Shown in pieces: positions 22,728-31,223 of a stretch of 43,260 nt of DNA (positions within the stretch are counted from its first letter, which is position 1; each line of letters begins with the position of its first letter). This stretch comes from Pleurocapsa minor GSE-CHR-MK 17-07R (lineage in GTDB: Bacteria > Chloroflexota > Anaerolineae > Aggregatilineales > Phototrophicaceae). The translations under genes were made by a program, and so were the position numbers. Below the pieces are notes generated by a model. That model worked only from the letters and a program-made list of their open reading frames with translations. It had not been told where the DNA came from and did not search any database. Location: assembly GCA_019359125.1 (NCBI GenBank), contig JAHHHY010000021.1, positions 1 to 43,260 on the forward strand, in the 5' to 3' direction.

Positions 22728-23867
22728 ATGCGCGTAGCATTCTTCACCGAGACATTTCTGCCGAAGGTCGACGGCATCGTCACTGTCACCTGCCTGCTGC
22801 TGGATCATCTGGCCAAACGCGGCGTCGAGTCGGTCATTGTGGCGCCCACCCGTGGCATCGAGGTCTATAACCAGACCCGCGTGATCGCCGTGCCGAATAT
22901 GTCGTTTCCGTTGTACCCGGAAGTGCGCATCGGCCCGCCGACACCCAACACCTACAACCAGCTCAAGGCCTTCAAGCCGGATATCGCGCACTATATTCAC
23001 CCGGTGCTGACCGGCATCCCCGGCATGCTGATGGCCCGCCTGATGAATATCCCGATGGTGACCAGCTTTCACCTGGATGTCAGCCGCATCGCCCATCACT
23101 ACCACATGGGCTTCATCGAGCCGCTGACCGACCTGATGACGCGCATCGTGTTCAACGCGGCAGATGCCTCGCTGGCGCCCTCGAAGCTGATCCAGCGCGA
23201 TATGGAAAATATCGGCGTGACCAATGTGCGCCTGTGGAAACGCGGCGTCGACGCTGAAAAATTCAATCCGCGCTACCGCAACGCCGATATGCGCAATCTG
23301 CTGTCGGACGGGCATCCGGAAGACACGCTGCTGCTGTACGTCGGGCGCGTGTCCAGCGAGAAGCAGATCGACCAGATTCGCACGGTGCTGGAGCAGGTGC
23401 CGGGCACCCGCCTGGCCGTCGTGGGCGATGGCCCCGCGCGTGAAGACCTCAAAAAGTACTTTGCCGGCATGCCTGCCACATTCGTCGGCTATCTGAAGGG
23501 ACAGGCGCTGTCTGAGGCGTACGCCAGCGCGGACATGTTTGTCTTCCCGTCGGCGCTGGAGACATTCGGGCTGGTCGTGGTCGAGGCGATGGCCGCCGGC
23601 CTGCCGGTCGTGTCGTCCCGTGTGGGCGGCGTGCGCGACGTCGTGCAGGAAGGCGTGACCGGCTACACCTTTGACGTGAACGATGTCGCGGCGATGGTGG
23701 AAGGCGTGCGCCAGGTCGCGCAGTCGCGCGAACGCATCAACGCAATGGGCCATGCGGCCCGTGCATTTGCCGAGACGCAGACCTGGGAAGCGATGATGGA
23801 CGAGGTGATCGACCTGTATGCGGAGCTGATCACCAGCCGCCGCAGTGAAGCCACCATCAGCGCGTAA
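22728..23867 (+). CDS. GT4-family glycosyltransferase (GDP-mannose-dependent mannosyltransferase type)
   Basis: A 379-residue GT-B glycosyltransferase from ATG 22728, chosen because AAGGGGG sits close upstream; in-frame starts at 22650 and 22689 lack this. The N-terminal domain begins MRVAFFTETFLPKVDGIVTV. The C-terminal nucleotide-sugar domain has YVGRVSSEKQ, VVGDGPAREDL and the EX7E block ALETFGLVVVEAMAAGLPVV. The opening matches MgtA/PimB-like mannosyltransferases that build glycolipids from diacylglycerol or phosphatidylinositol. The stop overlaps the tail of the convergent GT-C gene by 11 bp. Substrate assignment is by family only. Confidence 0.88.
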   Translation: MRVAFFTETFLPKVDGIVTVTCLLLDHLAKRGVESVIVAPTRGIEVYNQTRVIAVPNMSFPLYPEVRIGPPTPNTYNQLKAFKPDIAHYIHPVLTGIPGMLMARLMNIPMVTSFHLDVSRIAHHYHMGFIEPLTDLMTRIVFNAADASLAPSKLIQRDMENIGVTNVRLWKRGVDAEKFNPRYRNADMRNLLSDGHPEDTLLLYVGRVSSEKQIDQIRTVLEQVPGTRLAVVGDGPAREDLKKYFAGMPATFVGYLKGQALSEAYASADMFVFPSALETFGLVVVEAMAAGLPVVSSRVGGVRDVVQEGVTGYTFDVNDVAAMVEGVRQVAQSRERINAMGHAARAFAETQTWEAMMDEVIDLYAELITSRRSEATISA

Positions 23868-25506
23868 ACGGCGGCCGGGGGACGATGACATCCTCCGGCA
23901 GGAAATCATAATACACGCGAAACGGCCCGATCTGCCCGGCCCTGTAATCGGTCACACCCGCCGCCCGCAGTTCTTCCTCCAGCAAGGCATCCAGCTCAGG
24001 CACATTGGCCGTGATGAAGGCGAAACGTTCCGCGGCGTCGGCCGCCTCGCGATAGGCCGGATAGCGCTCGTCCAGCGGCGTATAGGTCAGGTCGCTTTTG
24101 TAGGGCAGGCTGGCGCTGTACTGCACGCTTTCGCCGCTGAGGAAAGCCATGCGGAAGCTGATCCAGTAGGTGGTATAGCCACGGGCCAGGCCGTTTTCGT
24201 TCAGAAACGCGATCAGCGCGGCGTCGTCATCATTGGGGATATGCGTTTGCAGGTTGAACTGGGTCGTCAGGCCCGGCTCACGCGAGGCGGCGTCGAGCTG
24301 GCCCCAGGCGAAATAGCCGAGCAGCAGCAGCGCAGGCAGGGCGCGCAGCACGGGTGACCTGGCCGCGCCGATCACCGCGCCAAACATCACGAAGACCGGA
24401 AACACCAGCGGCAGAAAATAGCGCCCGGTGGGATCGCTGGAGAAGCGCGAGAACAGAAAAATCACCGCGAAGATGCCCAGCATCGCCCACAGCAGGCCGC
24501 GCGCATAGGCGCTCGGCATCAGCCGGCCGCCGCGCCGCGCAAAGCTGACCAGCAGCAGCACCCCCACGGCCAGCACGACCACCCCCAGCACAGGCATGAA
24601 GTAAACCGATGTCCACGGGAAACGCATCCCCAGCAGCGCGGGAATCCCCAGAAAGAATAAGCCCACCAGCCGCTCGCCAAACGGCAGGCTGATGACATCT
24701 GTCCCGGCAAAGCCGTCCTGCGCGCCCGATGAGCCGATGAAGAAGCGCAGCGGTGCCAGGTCAGAGCGCAGCGCGAATTCCCACCACGGGGCGCTGCCGA
24801 CGAAGAATAATCCAAGTGCCGAGCCAAAACAGGCCAACAGGCGCAGTCGCGGGATGCCGCTGCCCCCGCGCCACAGCCAAACCAGCAGCAGCACGGCCGC
24901 CGGGGCCAGCATCAGCACAATCAGGCCATTGGCCCACCAGCCGATGCCCGCGCACAGACCCATCAGCCGCCAGCGCCACAGGCTGCCGCCCTGCCCGTCC
25001 ATGATCTGCACCGCCAGCAGCAGCACGATGCCGCCCAGCAGCAGCGTCTCGTTATAGCCGCCCAGCGTGGCCGTGGTATACAGGGCCATCAGCACCGGCG
25101 GGCAGGCAAACAGCAGGCCGGTCACAACGGCCGAGGCGATGCGCCCGGTCATGCGCCAGGCCAGCGCAAAGCCAACGCCGACCACGCCCAGATACAGCGC
25201 CGACTGCACCAGCCGGATCGCCAGCACGCGCTCGCCCAGCAGCGCGAATCCACCGGCCACCAGCCACGCGTCGGTGCTGCCCATATACGCCTGACCATAG
25301 AAAAAGACCGGGCGCTCGCCCTGCAGGATGTGGCGTGCCATCAGCGCGACCACGGCCTCGTCTGAATGAAAGCTGACCGCCTCGCTGATGAGCAGCAGCG
25401 CCCGCAGGCCAGCCGCAATCAGCAGCACAGCCAGCAGCGCCAGCCAGACCGGCCGCGTCCAGCGCACGAGGGAGGGCGTCGTATGGGATGTCGCGGATTC
25501 GCGCAT
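23857..25506 (-). CDS. GT-C fold membrane glycosyltransferase (PMT/ArnT-like)
   Basis: A 549-residue integral membrane protein with about eleven hydrophobic helices. The first luminal/periplasmic loop carries HSDEAVVALMARHILQGERP, the acidic motif of GT39/GT83/GT-C dolichol- or undecaprenyl-phosphate-sugar-dependent transferases. This is followed by GQAYMGSTDAWL and repeated Leu/Ala/Val helices. The final 120 residues form a soluble domain. It likely transfers a sugar from a polyprenyl-phosphate carrier to a lipid, polysaccharide or protein on the outer face of the membrane. It converges on and overlaps the GT4 gene. The family is sure; acceptor and donor are unknown. Confidence 0.82.
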   Translation of the reverse strand: MRESATSHTTPSLVRWTRPVWLALLAVLLIAAGLRALLLISEAVSFHSDEAVVALMARHILQGERPVFFYGQAYMGSTDAWLVAGGFALLGERVLAIRLVQSALYLGVVGVGFALAWRMTGRIASAVVTGLLFACPPVLMALYTTATLGGYNETLLLGGIVLLLAVQIMDGQGGSLWRWRLMGLCAGIGWWANGLIVLMLAPAAVLLLVWLWRGGSGIPRLRLLACFGSALGLFFVGSAPWWEFALRSDLAPLRFFIGSSGAQDGFAGTDVISLPFGERLVGLFFLGIPALLGMRFPWTSVYFMPVLGVVVLAVGVLLLVSFARRGGRLMPSAYARGLLWAMLGIFAVIFLFSRFSSDPTGRYFLPLVFPVFVMFGAVIGAARSPVLRALPALLLLGYFAWGQLDAASREPGLTTQFNLQTHIPNDDDAALIAFLNENGLARGYTTYWISFRMAFLSGESVQYSASLPYKSDLTYTPLDERYPAYREAADAAERFAFITANVPELDALLEEELRAAGVTDYRAGQIGPFRVYYDFLPEDVIVPRPPFTR

Positions 25507-25673
25507 GACAACAAGTCCAGAGCAGCGCGGCGCTCAGGCAGCACCGTAGGCACGGGATTCTAGCGTCTTTTCGGCGGGCGCGGGAGGATGCCAGCCTGTG
25601 CCCTTTTAGCTCAAAGCGTTTTGAACCGCCAGGACCGCCAAGAGCGCCAGGATTTCGAGGATAACGAACACAC

Positions 25674-25693
25674 GGGCGGCTCGCGAGCCGCCC
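25674..25693. repeat. REP-like GC palindrome, copy 1
   Basis: GGGCGGCTCGCGAGCCGCCC is a perfect 20-base palindrome followed by CTACA. The core GGGCGxxTCGCGAxxCGCCC with a TACA/GTAG flank recurs at 25786-25805 and 35288-35307. Confidence 0.75.
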
Positions 25694-25785
25694 CTACAGA
25701 ATCCAACCTCGTTGGGCATCAACATGCACATGTGGTGTTTGAGCCGTGACATCCCCATGACGACCTGACAGGTCCGGCCGGGTAG

Positions 25786-25805
25786 GGGCGTGTCGCGACG
25801 CGCCC
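25786..25805. repeat. REP-like GC palindrome, copy 2
   Basis: GGGCGTGTCGCGACGCGCCC, preceded by GGTAG, is palindromic except for one T-G wobble pair. It shares the TCGCGA centre and GTAGGGGCG flank with the other copies, but with the flank on the opposite side compared with copy 1, so it is in inverse orientation. Confidence 0.7.
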
Positions 25806-25921
25806 GTGAGTCTCAAGTTGTTCGTGATGCCTTGGCGTTCCTGGCGTCTTAGCGGTTAAGTGTTCTTTCACTTTATAAAAGTAATGCCTATGGGCGCGTG
25901 ATGATGCCCGCCTGACATATA

Positions 25922-25958
25922 CAAAAAGCGCCAGGGACATGATCCTGCCCCTGGCGCT
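25922..25958 (-). terminator. Intrinsic terminator of the penicillin-binding protein gene
   Basis: AGCGCCAGGG (25927-25936) and CCCTGGCGCT (25949-25958) form a perfect 10-bp stem. On the minus strand it is followed by TTTTTGT, 29 bp after the PBP stop. Confidence 0.85.
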
Positions 25959-25987
25959 CTCTGGCAATAAACCATCGCACGCGCTGC

Positions 25988-28900
25988 TTATGGCACCGTG
26001 ATGCTGATCTGGTAGGGCGGCTGCGCGTAATTGCCGTCGTTGCCCACCACCACCAGCTGAAGCTGATAATTGCCGGGCGACAGGCCGGGGATGCTCTCCA
26101 GCACGCCGTTGACCACGCTGTTCGAATGGATGTTGTTCACGGTCGTCCAGCCGCCAAACGGCCCGCCAATGATTTCCACCTTGTAGTAGCTGGCCTGCCC
26201 CGCGTCAAACTGCGCCGTGCCGATGATGTCGAACGGCCCGCTGACGACCTGGCCATTGGCCGGGCTGGCGATATAGGCCGTCACGCCGGGGGCGGTGCTG
26301 CCCGCCGCATTGATCAGGTCCTGCGAACAGGCGATCGTGGGCAGGAAGGCCAGCCCGGCCGAACGCGCATACTGCTCGGCACGCGCCGCATCGCCGGGGT
26401 CTGATGGCGGGGCGATGAACAACTGCTCACGCGCCCCCTGTGCGATCGGGATCAGTTCCATCGGCACCTGGCAGTAGAGCGGATACGGCGGCTGCGGCTG
26501 GCCGGGCGCGACCTGGAAGACGATGCCCTGGGCGAAGCTCTGCGGCAGCGGCACCACGACCACGTTGTAGATCGACGGCTCGACCTCGCGCATCCACACG
26601 CCGGACGGCGGCTGGATATCCTGCGTCGGCGCGGGCGCGGGCGGATAGAAGATGCCGTTGCCGTCAAACAGGCCGGCGGGCGAATCCAGCATCCATTCGC
26701 TGGTTTGGCCGGCACAGCCAACGGCCGGATCGCGCAGGCCGGAAATCGAGCAGATATTGCGCATGCTCATGCCGCCGGGCTGCTCCAGCCGGTCTGGCTG
26801 AAGCTGGCCATTCACGGCAAAGCGCGCCAGCATATCCGGATTGCTGTAAATGCCGGTGATGACATCGTTCCAGATCGGCGCAGCGCCCGCCAGACCGCTG
26901 ACGCCATTCATCGGCGTGCCGTCGCTGTTGCCCACCCACACGCCTACCGCGACGTTGCGGGTGAATCCCACCGTCCAGTTGTCTTTGAAGTCGTTGGTGG
27001 TACCCGTCTTGACCGACGAGCCGATATCCCCCGTGAACAGCGGACTGCGGAAGCCCATCGCGGGCTGGCGCGCCTGTTCGTCAGCCATGATGTCGGACAT
27101 CAGGAAGGCGATGCGCGGGTCCAGCACCTGCGTGCCGAAACCGTCGTTGTACACAGTCGTGTCGGTCGGGGAGCCGTTCGGGCAGCCCTCGCGGTACTGG
27201 TAGATGATGTTGCCATCGCCATCCAGCACGCAGCGGATGGCCGTGCTGCCCACCAGGCTGCCGCCGTTGGCAAACACGCTGTAGGCGTTGGTCAGCTCCA
27301 GCAGGGTGATGTCACCGCCGCCCAGCGTCAGCGACAGGCCGTACTGGCTGGCATCGCTGCTCAGGCTGTCCACGCCAAAGCGGCGCATCAGCTCCAGCAG
27401 GCTGTCCACGCCGATGCGGCGCAGCGTCTGCACAGCCGGGATGTTGTAGCTGTTGGCCAGCGCATCGCGCATGCGCACTGGCCCATGGAACGTGCCGTCA
27501 TAGTTGACCGGCGTGTAATCGCCGATGACCGTCTGTGTGTCCCAGATGATATCGGCGGGCGTCATGCCATTTTCGATGGCCGAGCTGTAGGTGAACGGTT
27601 TCATCGTGCTGCCCGGCTGGCGCAGCGAAATGGTGACATTCACGCGGCCGTCGATGGCGTCGTTGTTGTAATCGACGCTGCCCACCATCGCCAGGATTTC
27701 GCCGGTCGTGGGCTGCATCACCAGCACCGCGGCATTGGTGACGTTGTTGCGGGCCAATGCCGCTACCTGGTCGGCGGCCATCTGGCGGGCCATATTGTTG
27801 ATGTTCTGGTCGACCGTGGTGTAAACGCGGAAGCCGCCGCGCGCGACCGTGTCGGCAGGGACGCCCAGCGTCTCCATCAGCGTATTAAACTGGCTCATGG
27901 CATACACCGTGAAGTGCGGCGCTTCCAGCGGCACGGCGGGCGCGACAAAATTGAGCCCGGTGCTGATGGCGTTCTGGCGCTGCGCATCGGTGATATAACC
28001 TTCGGTGACCATGCGGTCCAGCACCAGCGCCCAGCGTCCGTAGACCGCTTCCTGCACCGCCGGGTCGGGATTGAATGGGTCCAGGCTGGCGGGTGACTGC
28101 GGCAGGCCGGCCAGCATGGCCGCTTCGCCCAGCGTCAGCTCGCTCACGTCCTTATTGAAGAACGACTGCGCGGCGGACTGCGCGCCATAGGCCAGGTTGC
28201 CGTAGTAAATCTCATTCAGGTACAGCTCCAGCACTTCCTCGGCGGACATGCGCTGACGCAGCAGCAGCGCCAGCAGGATTTCCTCGACCTTGCGCTGGAT
28301 GCTGCGCTCGGCGCGGTATTCCGGCTCAAACAGCACGTTGCGCACCAGCTGCTGCGTGATCGTGCTGCCGCCGCTGTCGCCCGACGCCAGCCCGACATAC
28401 TGCAGGAACGCGCGCGCTGTGGCTTCCAGCTCAACGCCCGGATTGCTGTAGAACGAATCGTCCTCGATGGCGACTGTGGCGTTGATCAGGTCCTGCGGGA
28501 AGCGGTTGAAGGGCACATTGACGCGGCGGCCCTCGGTGAAGCTCTCGTACAGCACGCGTCCGCCACGGTCGTAGAAGAAGGTGCTCTCGAAATTATTGTA
28601 AGTCTCGACGCCGCTGATCTGCGCGCTCAGGCGCTGTTCAAGCTGCGACCCCAGCGTGGCGGTCACGACCAGCGTGAGCAGCGTGATGCCGCCGCAGAAC
28701 GACAGCAGCGCGCCCAGAATGATGGCGAAGCAGCCGGGCGTGCAGCCGAGGATGCGCTTGCGTTTGGGCCGGCGGCCGGGCAGCGGCGGCGGGCCCCCCG
28801 GGCGGGCGCCAGCCTGCGGCGCACCCGGCGGGTAGCCCCGGCCACCAGGCGGCGCGGGAATCGTCGACTGGGGCGGCGCATACGGGCTTTGCTGCGTCGG

Positions 28901-29398
28901 CTGGCGCATCTGATTGCCAACCTGCTGCGTCGGGTAATTGCGGGCGCCGGGCGCGGGAATCGTGCCGCCCTGCCGCTGCACCGTCGGCTGATTGGCGGGC
29001 GGGTAATTGCGCGTCTCGCCGGGCACATGCACCATCGTGTGTTCAAACGGCTTCATCGGCGGGATAGTCTCGCCGGTGGAGACTTTGGGCGCGGGCGGCG
29101 GCGTTTTCGGCTTTGGCGGTGGCGCGAAGTCAGGATTCGGATCGAGGCCGCCGCTGCCGGCCAGCGTCTTCTGCGGGTCTGCCGGGGGATGCGCGCCAGT
29201 GGCCGCGGGCAGCGGCGTGGTCGGGCGGTCATGCGCATCCAGGTAGGCATCGTCGGGATGACGGCCAGGTTTCTGCGTGGGCTGGGCGGCTTCTTCGTCG
29301 TCGACGATGAACAGCAGCGGCTCGGTATCGTCCGGCTGAAGATTTGGGTCTTCAGGCTGGTTTGGATTGGGCTGGGACATATCCCGTTCGTCGGGCAT
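25988..29398 (-). CDS. Class A penicillin-binding protein (transglycosylase/transpeptidase) with Pro-rich N-tail and C-terminal Ig-like domain
   Basis: A 1136-residue bifunctional peptidoglycan synthase. ATG 29398 is preceded by GGAG; a TTG at 29410 is less likely. Residues 1-205 are Pro/Gln/Asp-rich, cytoplasmic and disordered. One TM helix follows (FAIILGALLSFCGGITLLTLVV). The GT51 domain has the catalytic Glu in VAIEDDSFYSNPG (about residue 311), GGSTITQQLVRN, and LYLNEIYYGNLAYG. The transpeptidase has STMK (Ser about residue 597), SYN (SxN) and KTGT (about 796). After it come a Pro-rich linker and a beta-rich C-terminal Ig/Big-like domain (YIASPANGQVVSGPFDIIGT) found in other Chloroflexota-type PBPs. 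It polymerises lipid II and cross-links peptides at the outer membrane face. Length exceeds the usual 700-900 residues because of the tail and the extra domain. Confidence 0.93.
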   Translation of the reverse strand: MPDERDMSQPNPNQPEDPNLQPDDTEPLLFIVDDEEAAQPTQKPGRHPDDAYLDAHDRPTTPLPAATGAHPPADPQKTLAGSGGLDPNPDFAPPPKPKTPPPAPKVSTGETIPPMKPFEHTMVHVPGETRNYPPANQPTVQRQGGTIPAPGARNYPTQQVGNQMRQPTQQSPYAPPQSTIPAPPGGRGYPPGAPQAGARPGGPPPLPGRRPKRKRILGCTPGCFAIILGALLSFCGGITLLTLVVTATLGSQLEQRLSAQISGVETYNNFESTFFYDRGGRVLYESFTEGRRVNVPFNRFPQDLINATVAIEDDSFYSNPGVELEATARAFLQYVGLASGDSGGSTITQQLVRNVLFEPEYRAERSIQRKVEEILLALLLRQRMSAEEVLELYLNEIYYGNLAYGAQSAAQSFFNKDVSELTLGEAAMLAGLPQSPASLDPFNPDPAVQEAVYGRWALVLDRMVTEGYITDAQRQNAISTGLNFVAPAVPLEAPHFTVYAMSQFNTLMETLGVPADTVARGGFRVYTTVDQNINNMARQMAADQVAALARNNVTNAAVLVMQPTTGEILAMVGSVDYNNDAIDGRVNVTISLRQPGSTMKPFTYSSAIENGMTPADIIWDTQTVIGDYTPVNYDGTFHGPVRMRDALANSYNIPAVQTLRRIGVDSLLELMRRFGVDSLSSDASQYGLSLTLGGGDITLLELTNAYSVFANGGSLVGSTAIRCVLDGDGNIIYQYREGCPNGSPTDTTVYNDGFGTQVLDPRIAFLMSDIMADEQARQPAMGFRSPLFTGDIGSSVKTGTTNDFKDNWTVGFTRNVAVGVWVGNSDGTPMNGVSGLAGAAPIWNDVITGIYSNPDMLARFAVNGQLQPDRLEQPGGMSMRNICSISGLRDPAVGCAGQTSEWMLDSPAGLFDGNGIFYPPAPAPTQDIQPPSGVWMREVEPSIYNVVVVPLPQSFAQGIVFQVAPGQPQPPYPLYCQVPMELIPIAQGAREQLFIAPPSDPGDAARAEQYARSAGLAFLPTIACSQDLINAAGSTAPGVTAYIASPANGQVVSGPFDIIGTAQFDAGQASYYKVEIIGGPFGGWTTVNNIHSNSVVNGVLESIPGLSPGNYQLQLVVVGNDGNYAQPPYQISITVP

Positions 29399-29622
29399 TG
29401 GGCGCTCCAAAACGGCATCAGTGTGGATGTCGCGCTAAAACAGGTTGTCCTCCATTTTAGCAGAGTCTCGCGTTTTCACCCTGACGCTTGGGTTACGGCC
29501 GGGGTATGCGCCTGACGGCTGGGGTACGGGGTGCTGAAAGCTTATCTGGAACCATTGAGTGATACTGACGTAAATGATTTTCCTTTAGAACGACGTTCGT
29601 CAGGAAGGCTTGCTGTACAGAC

Positions 29623-30510
29623 CTAACACTCAGCCGAAGGCGCATAGCCGAATTGTCGTTTATATTCCCGGCTGAATTGCCCTGGACTATTGTAACCGAC
29701 CATGTAACCTGCCTCGTTGGCTCGTTTGCCTTCCCTGATGAGTGCCTGTGCGCGATGCAGCTTGATCGATTTTGCATATTGTAATGGTGGTAAGTGCATG
29801 ACCTCTTTGAAGTGACGATGAAATGTGGTTGCACTCATATTGACCATCTCTGCCAGGGCTTCAACCGAAATCGTCTGATCCATACTTTGGTGAATATAAT
29901 CCACCGCGCGCGCAATCTGTTGAATTTGTGCCTGCCTTTGCAAAACAGTTCGCAATGCGCCATTGCGATCCTCACGCAGAATGCGATAGTAAATCTCGTC
30001 TAAAATCGCTTCGCCTAACATGGCGGCTTCAACGGGGTCAGAAAGCGTACGCAGCATACGGATAGCCGCATCAAGTAGACCCACGTCCATAGAAGATGTA
30101 TAGATACCTGATGGGTCGTCATTTTGAGGCTGGTGCCTAGGTGTATTGTCCACAGCGTCCAGCCTGAGGGAGACACTTGCTAAGCGACTGAGCTTGAGCC
30201 TGAAGCCAACCATGAGCGCGGGATGTTCTGGTGATACATCTGTTACGGTAACTTCCAGAGGCATCGGCAAAAACACGATCAGGTATTTTCCAGCATGATA
30301 TTTGTAAACTTCATCCCCGATGTAGCACACCTTTTCACCTTGCCCCATCATGAATATTGCGGGTTCATACAGGATAGAGGTGCGTTCCACTGGCTGTGAC
30401 ATCCGAGACAAGCCAACATTATCGAGTATTGTGACGTTCACTCCCTCATTGGGCGTATGTTGCTCTAGCAGTCTAACAAATTCATCCATCTTCGTTTGCT
30501 GAAGCGCCAT
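29623..30510 (-). CDS. AraC-family transcriptional regulator
   Basis: A 295-residue regulator. ATG 30510 is preceded by AAGGAG nine bases upstream, so longer starts are unlikely. The N-terminal cupin-like AraC_N domain includes LSRMSQPVERTSILYEPAIFMMGQG and GKYLIVFLPMPLEVTV. The C-terminal double helix-turn-helix includes ISVEALAEMVNMSATTFHRHF and ANEAGYMVGYNSPGQFSREYKRQFG. It is transcribed divergently from the SRPBCC-hydrolase-SDR-channel-LtrA genes, a typical arrangement for an activator that controls its neighbour. The inducer is unknown. It belongs to the AT-richer block starting near 29.53 kb. Confidence 0.88.
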   Translation of the reverse strand: MALQQTKMDEFVRLLEQHTPNEGVNVTILDNVGLSRMSQPVERTSILYEPAIFMMGQGEKVCYIGDEVYKYHAGKYLIVFLPMPLEVTVTDVSPEHPALMVGFRLKLSRLASVSLRLDAVDNTPRHQPQNDDPSGIYTSSMDVGLLDAAIRMLRTLSDPVEAAMLGEAILDEIYYRILREDRNGALRTVLQRQAQIQQIARAVDYIHQSMDQTISVEALAEMVNMSATTFHRHFKEVMHLPPLQYAKSIKLHRAQALIREGKRANEAGYMVGYNSPGQFSREYKRQFGYAPSAEC

Positions 30511-30671
30511 ATATACAGTCTCCTTGTCCGCAAATGTATCACATCGGCACTTAAATATTTCATGAGTGGCAGGATTGTGCAAGGTTATGGGTTTTATATG
30601 TATTCATTCGTGGGTTGAGCGACAGTATATTTACCGTATTGCTAAATTACAGTACTTCAAAAGGATGAAAC
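30511..30671. promoter_or_regulatory. Divergent AraC/SRPBCC promoter region with ACAGTA direct repeats
   Basis: The 161-bp, AT-rich region holds ACAGTA at 30622-30627 and again at 30649-30654. On the plus strand TTGAGC (about 30615-30620) is followed after 16 bp by TATTGC, a weak promoter-like pair. Direct repeats at such a spot are reminiscent of AraC-family half-sites, but the 27-bp spacing is not the classical 21. An AAAGGA ribosome site precedes the SRPBCC gene. Confidence 0.35.
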
Positions 30672-31163
30672 ATGTCGTTTCAGCTGCGAGAAGGCGAAAG
30701 AGGCGAAGTTACCCACCCATCAGAGGATCTCTTCGAGGTTTATACCGAAGTCTTGATTGATGCCCCACCTGAAAAAGTGTGGGAAGTCCTCACGGACTTT
30801 GACAAATTAGCCAAATGGAGCAATACCCTCGTGGGTCTCGAAGGAGATTTCCGTGAAGGGGGACAGATCAGGATTCAATACAAGGCGGGGCCACTCACGC
30901 AACACCTTGAACACGGGGTGAAGTTCTTTGAAGAGGGGCATAGATTCGGCTGGTCTGATCCGTTGATGATGGGGTTGAGTGACCGCCACATCTTTCAGGT
31001 CAGCCCAACCGATGATGGTAAGACCCTGTTTGTGCAGACAGACCACATCAAGGGCATTCACGGTCATGTGGGCTATCACATTGGTCACCAATTGGCGCAG
31101 GGCATGATGCACTCCTACGTTGAGTTCAATCGTCGCCTCAAGGCGCGGGTTGAAGCAATGTAG
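30672..31163 (+). CDS. SRPBCC (START/polyketide-cyclase-like) family protein
   Basis: A 163-residue single-domain protein. The N-terminal strand-helix VYTEVLIDAPPEKVWEVLTDFDKLAKW is the classic opening of the SRPBCC helix-grip fold. The C-terminal helix is HQLAQGMMHSYVEFNRRLKARVE. Such proteins enclose a hydrophobic cavity and bind or transform lipids, polyketides or aromatic compounds. AAAGGATGAAAC precedes the ATG. It is the first of five plus-strand genes (gaps of 60, 39, 61 and 49 bp) that probably form one transcript divergent from the AraC regulator. It is AT-richer than the flanking chromosome. The ligand is unknown. Confidence 0.85.
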   Translation: MSFQLREGERGEVTHPSEDLFEVYTEVLIDAPPEKVWEVLTDFDKLAKWSNTLVGLEGDFREGGQIRIQYKAGPLTQHLEHGVKFFEEGHRFGWSDPLMMGLSDRHIFQVSPTDDGKTLFVQTDHIKGIHGHVGYHIGHQLAQGMMHSYVEFNRRLKARVEAM

Positions 31164-31223
31164 TCCCACTTTGCCCAGAATCTTGGTCTAACCTGAGTCG
31201 TTACCTAAAGAAGGAGAATCAAG

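Larger units (their letters stand above)
25507..25987. other. 480-bp intergenic region rich in repeat debris
   Basis: No gene is supported here. The stretch 25626-25665 has AACCGCCAGGACCGCCAAG and AGCGCCAGG. The inverse strand of 25828-25860 reads TTAACCGCTAAGACGCCAGG then AACGCCAAGG, so two related copies lie in opposite orientation. Between them are two GC palindromes (25674-25693 and 25786-25805). Repeats of the style AACCGCCAAGACGCCAAG occur dispersed in many bacterial genomes. A terminator for the PBP gene sits at 25927-25958. Confidence 0.6.

Noticed and set aside
26705-28096. 463-codon plus-strand open frame antisense to the PBP
   Set aside because: The PBP frame carries all catalytic motifs; the antisense product has none.
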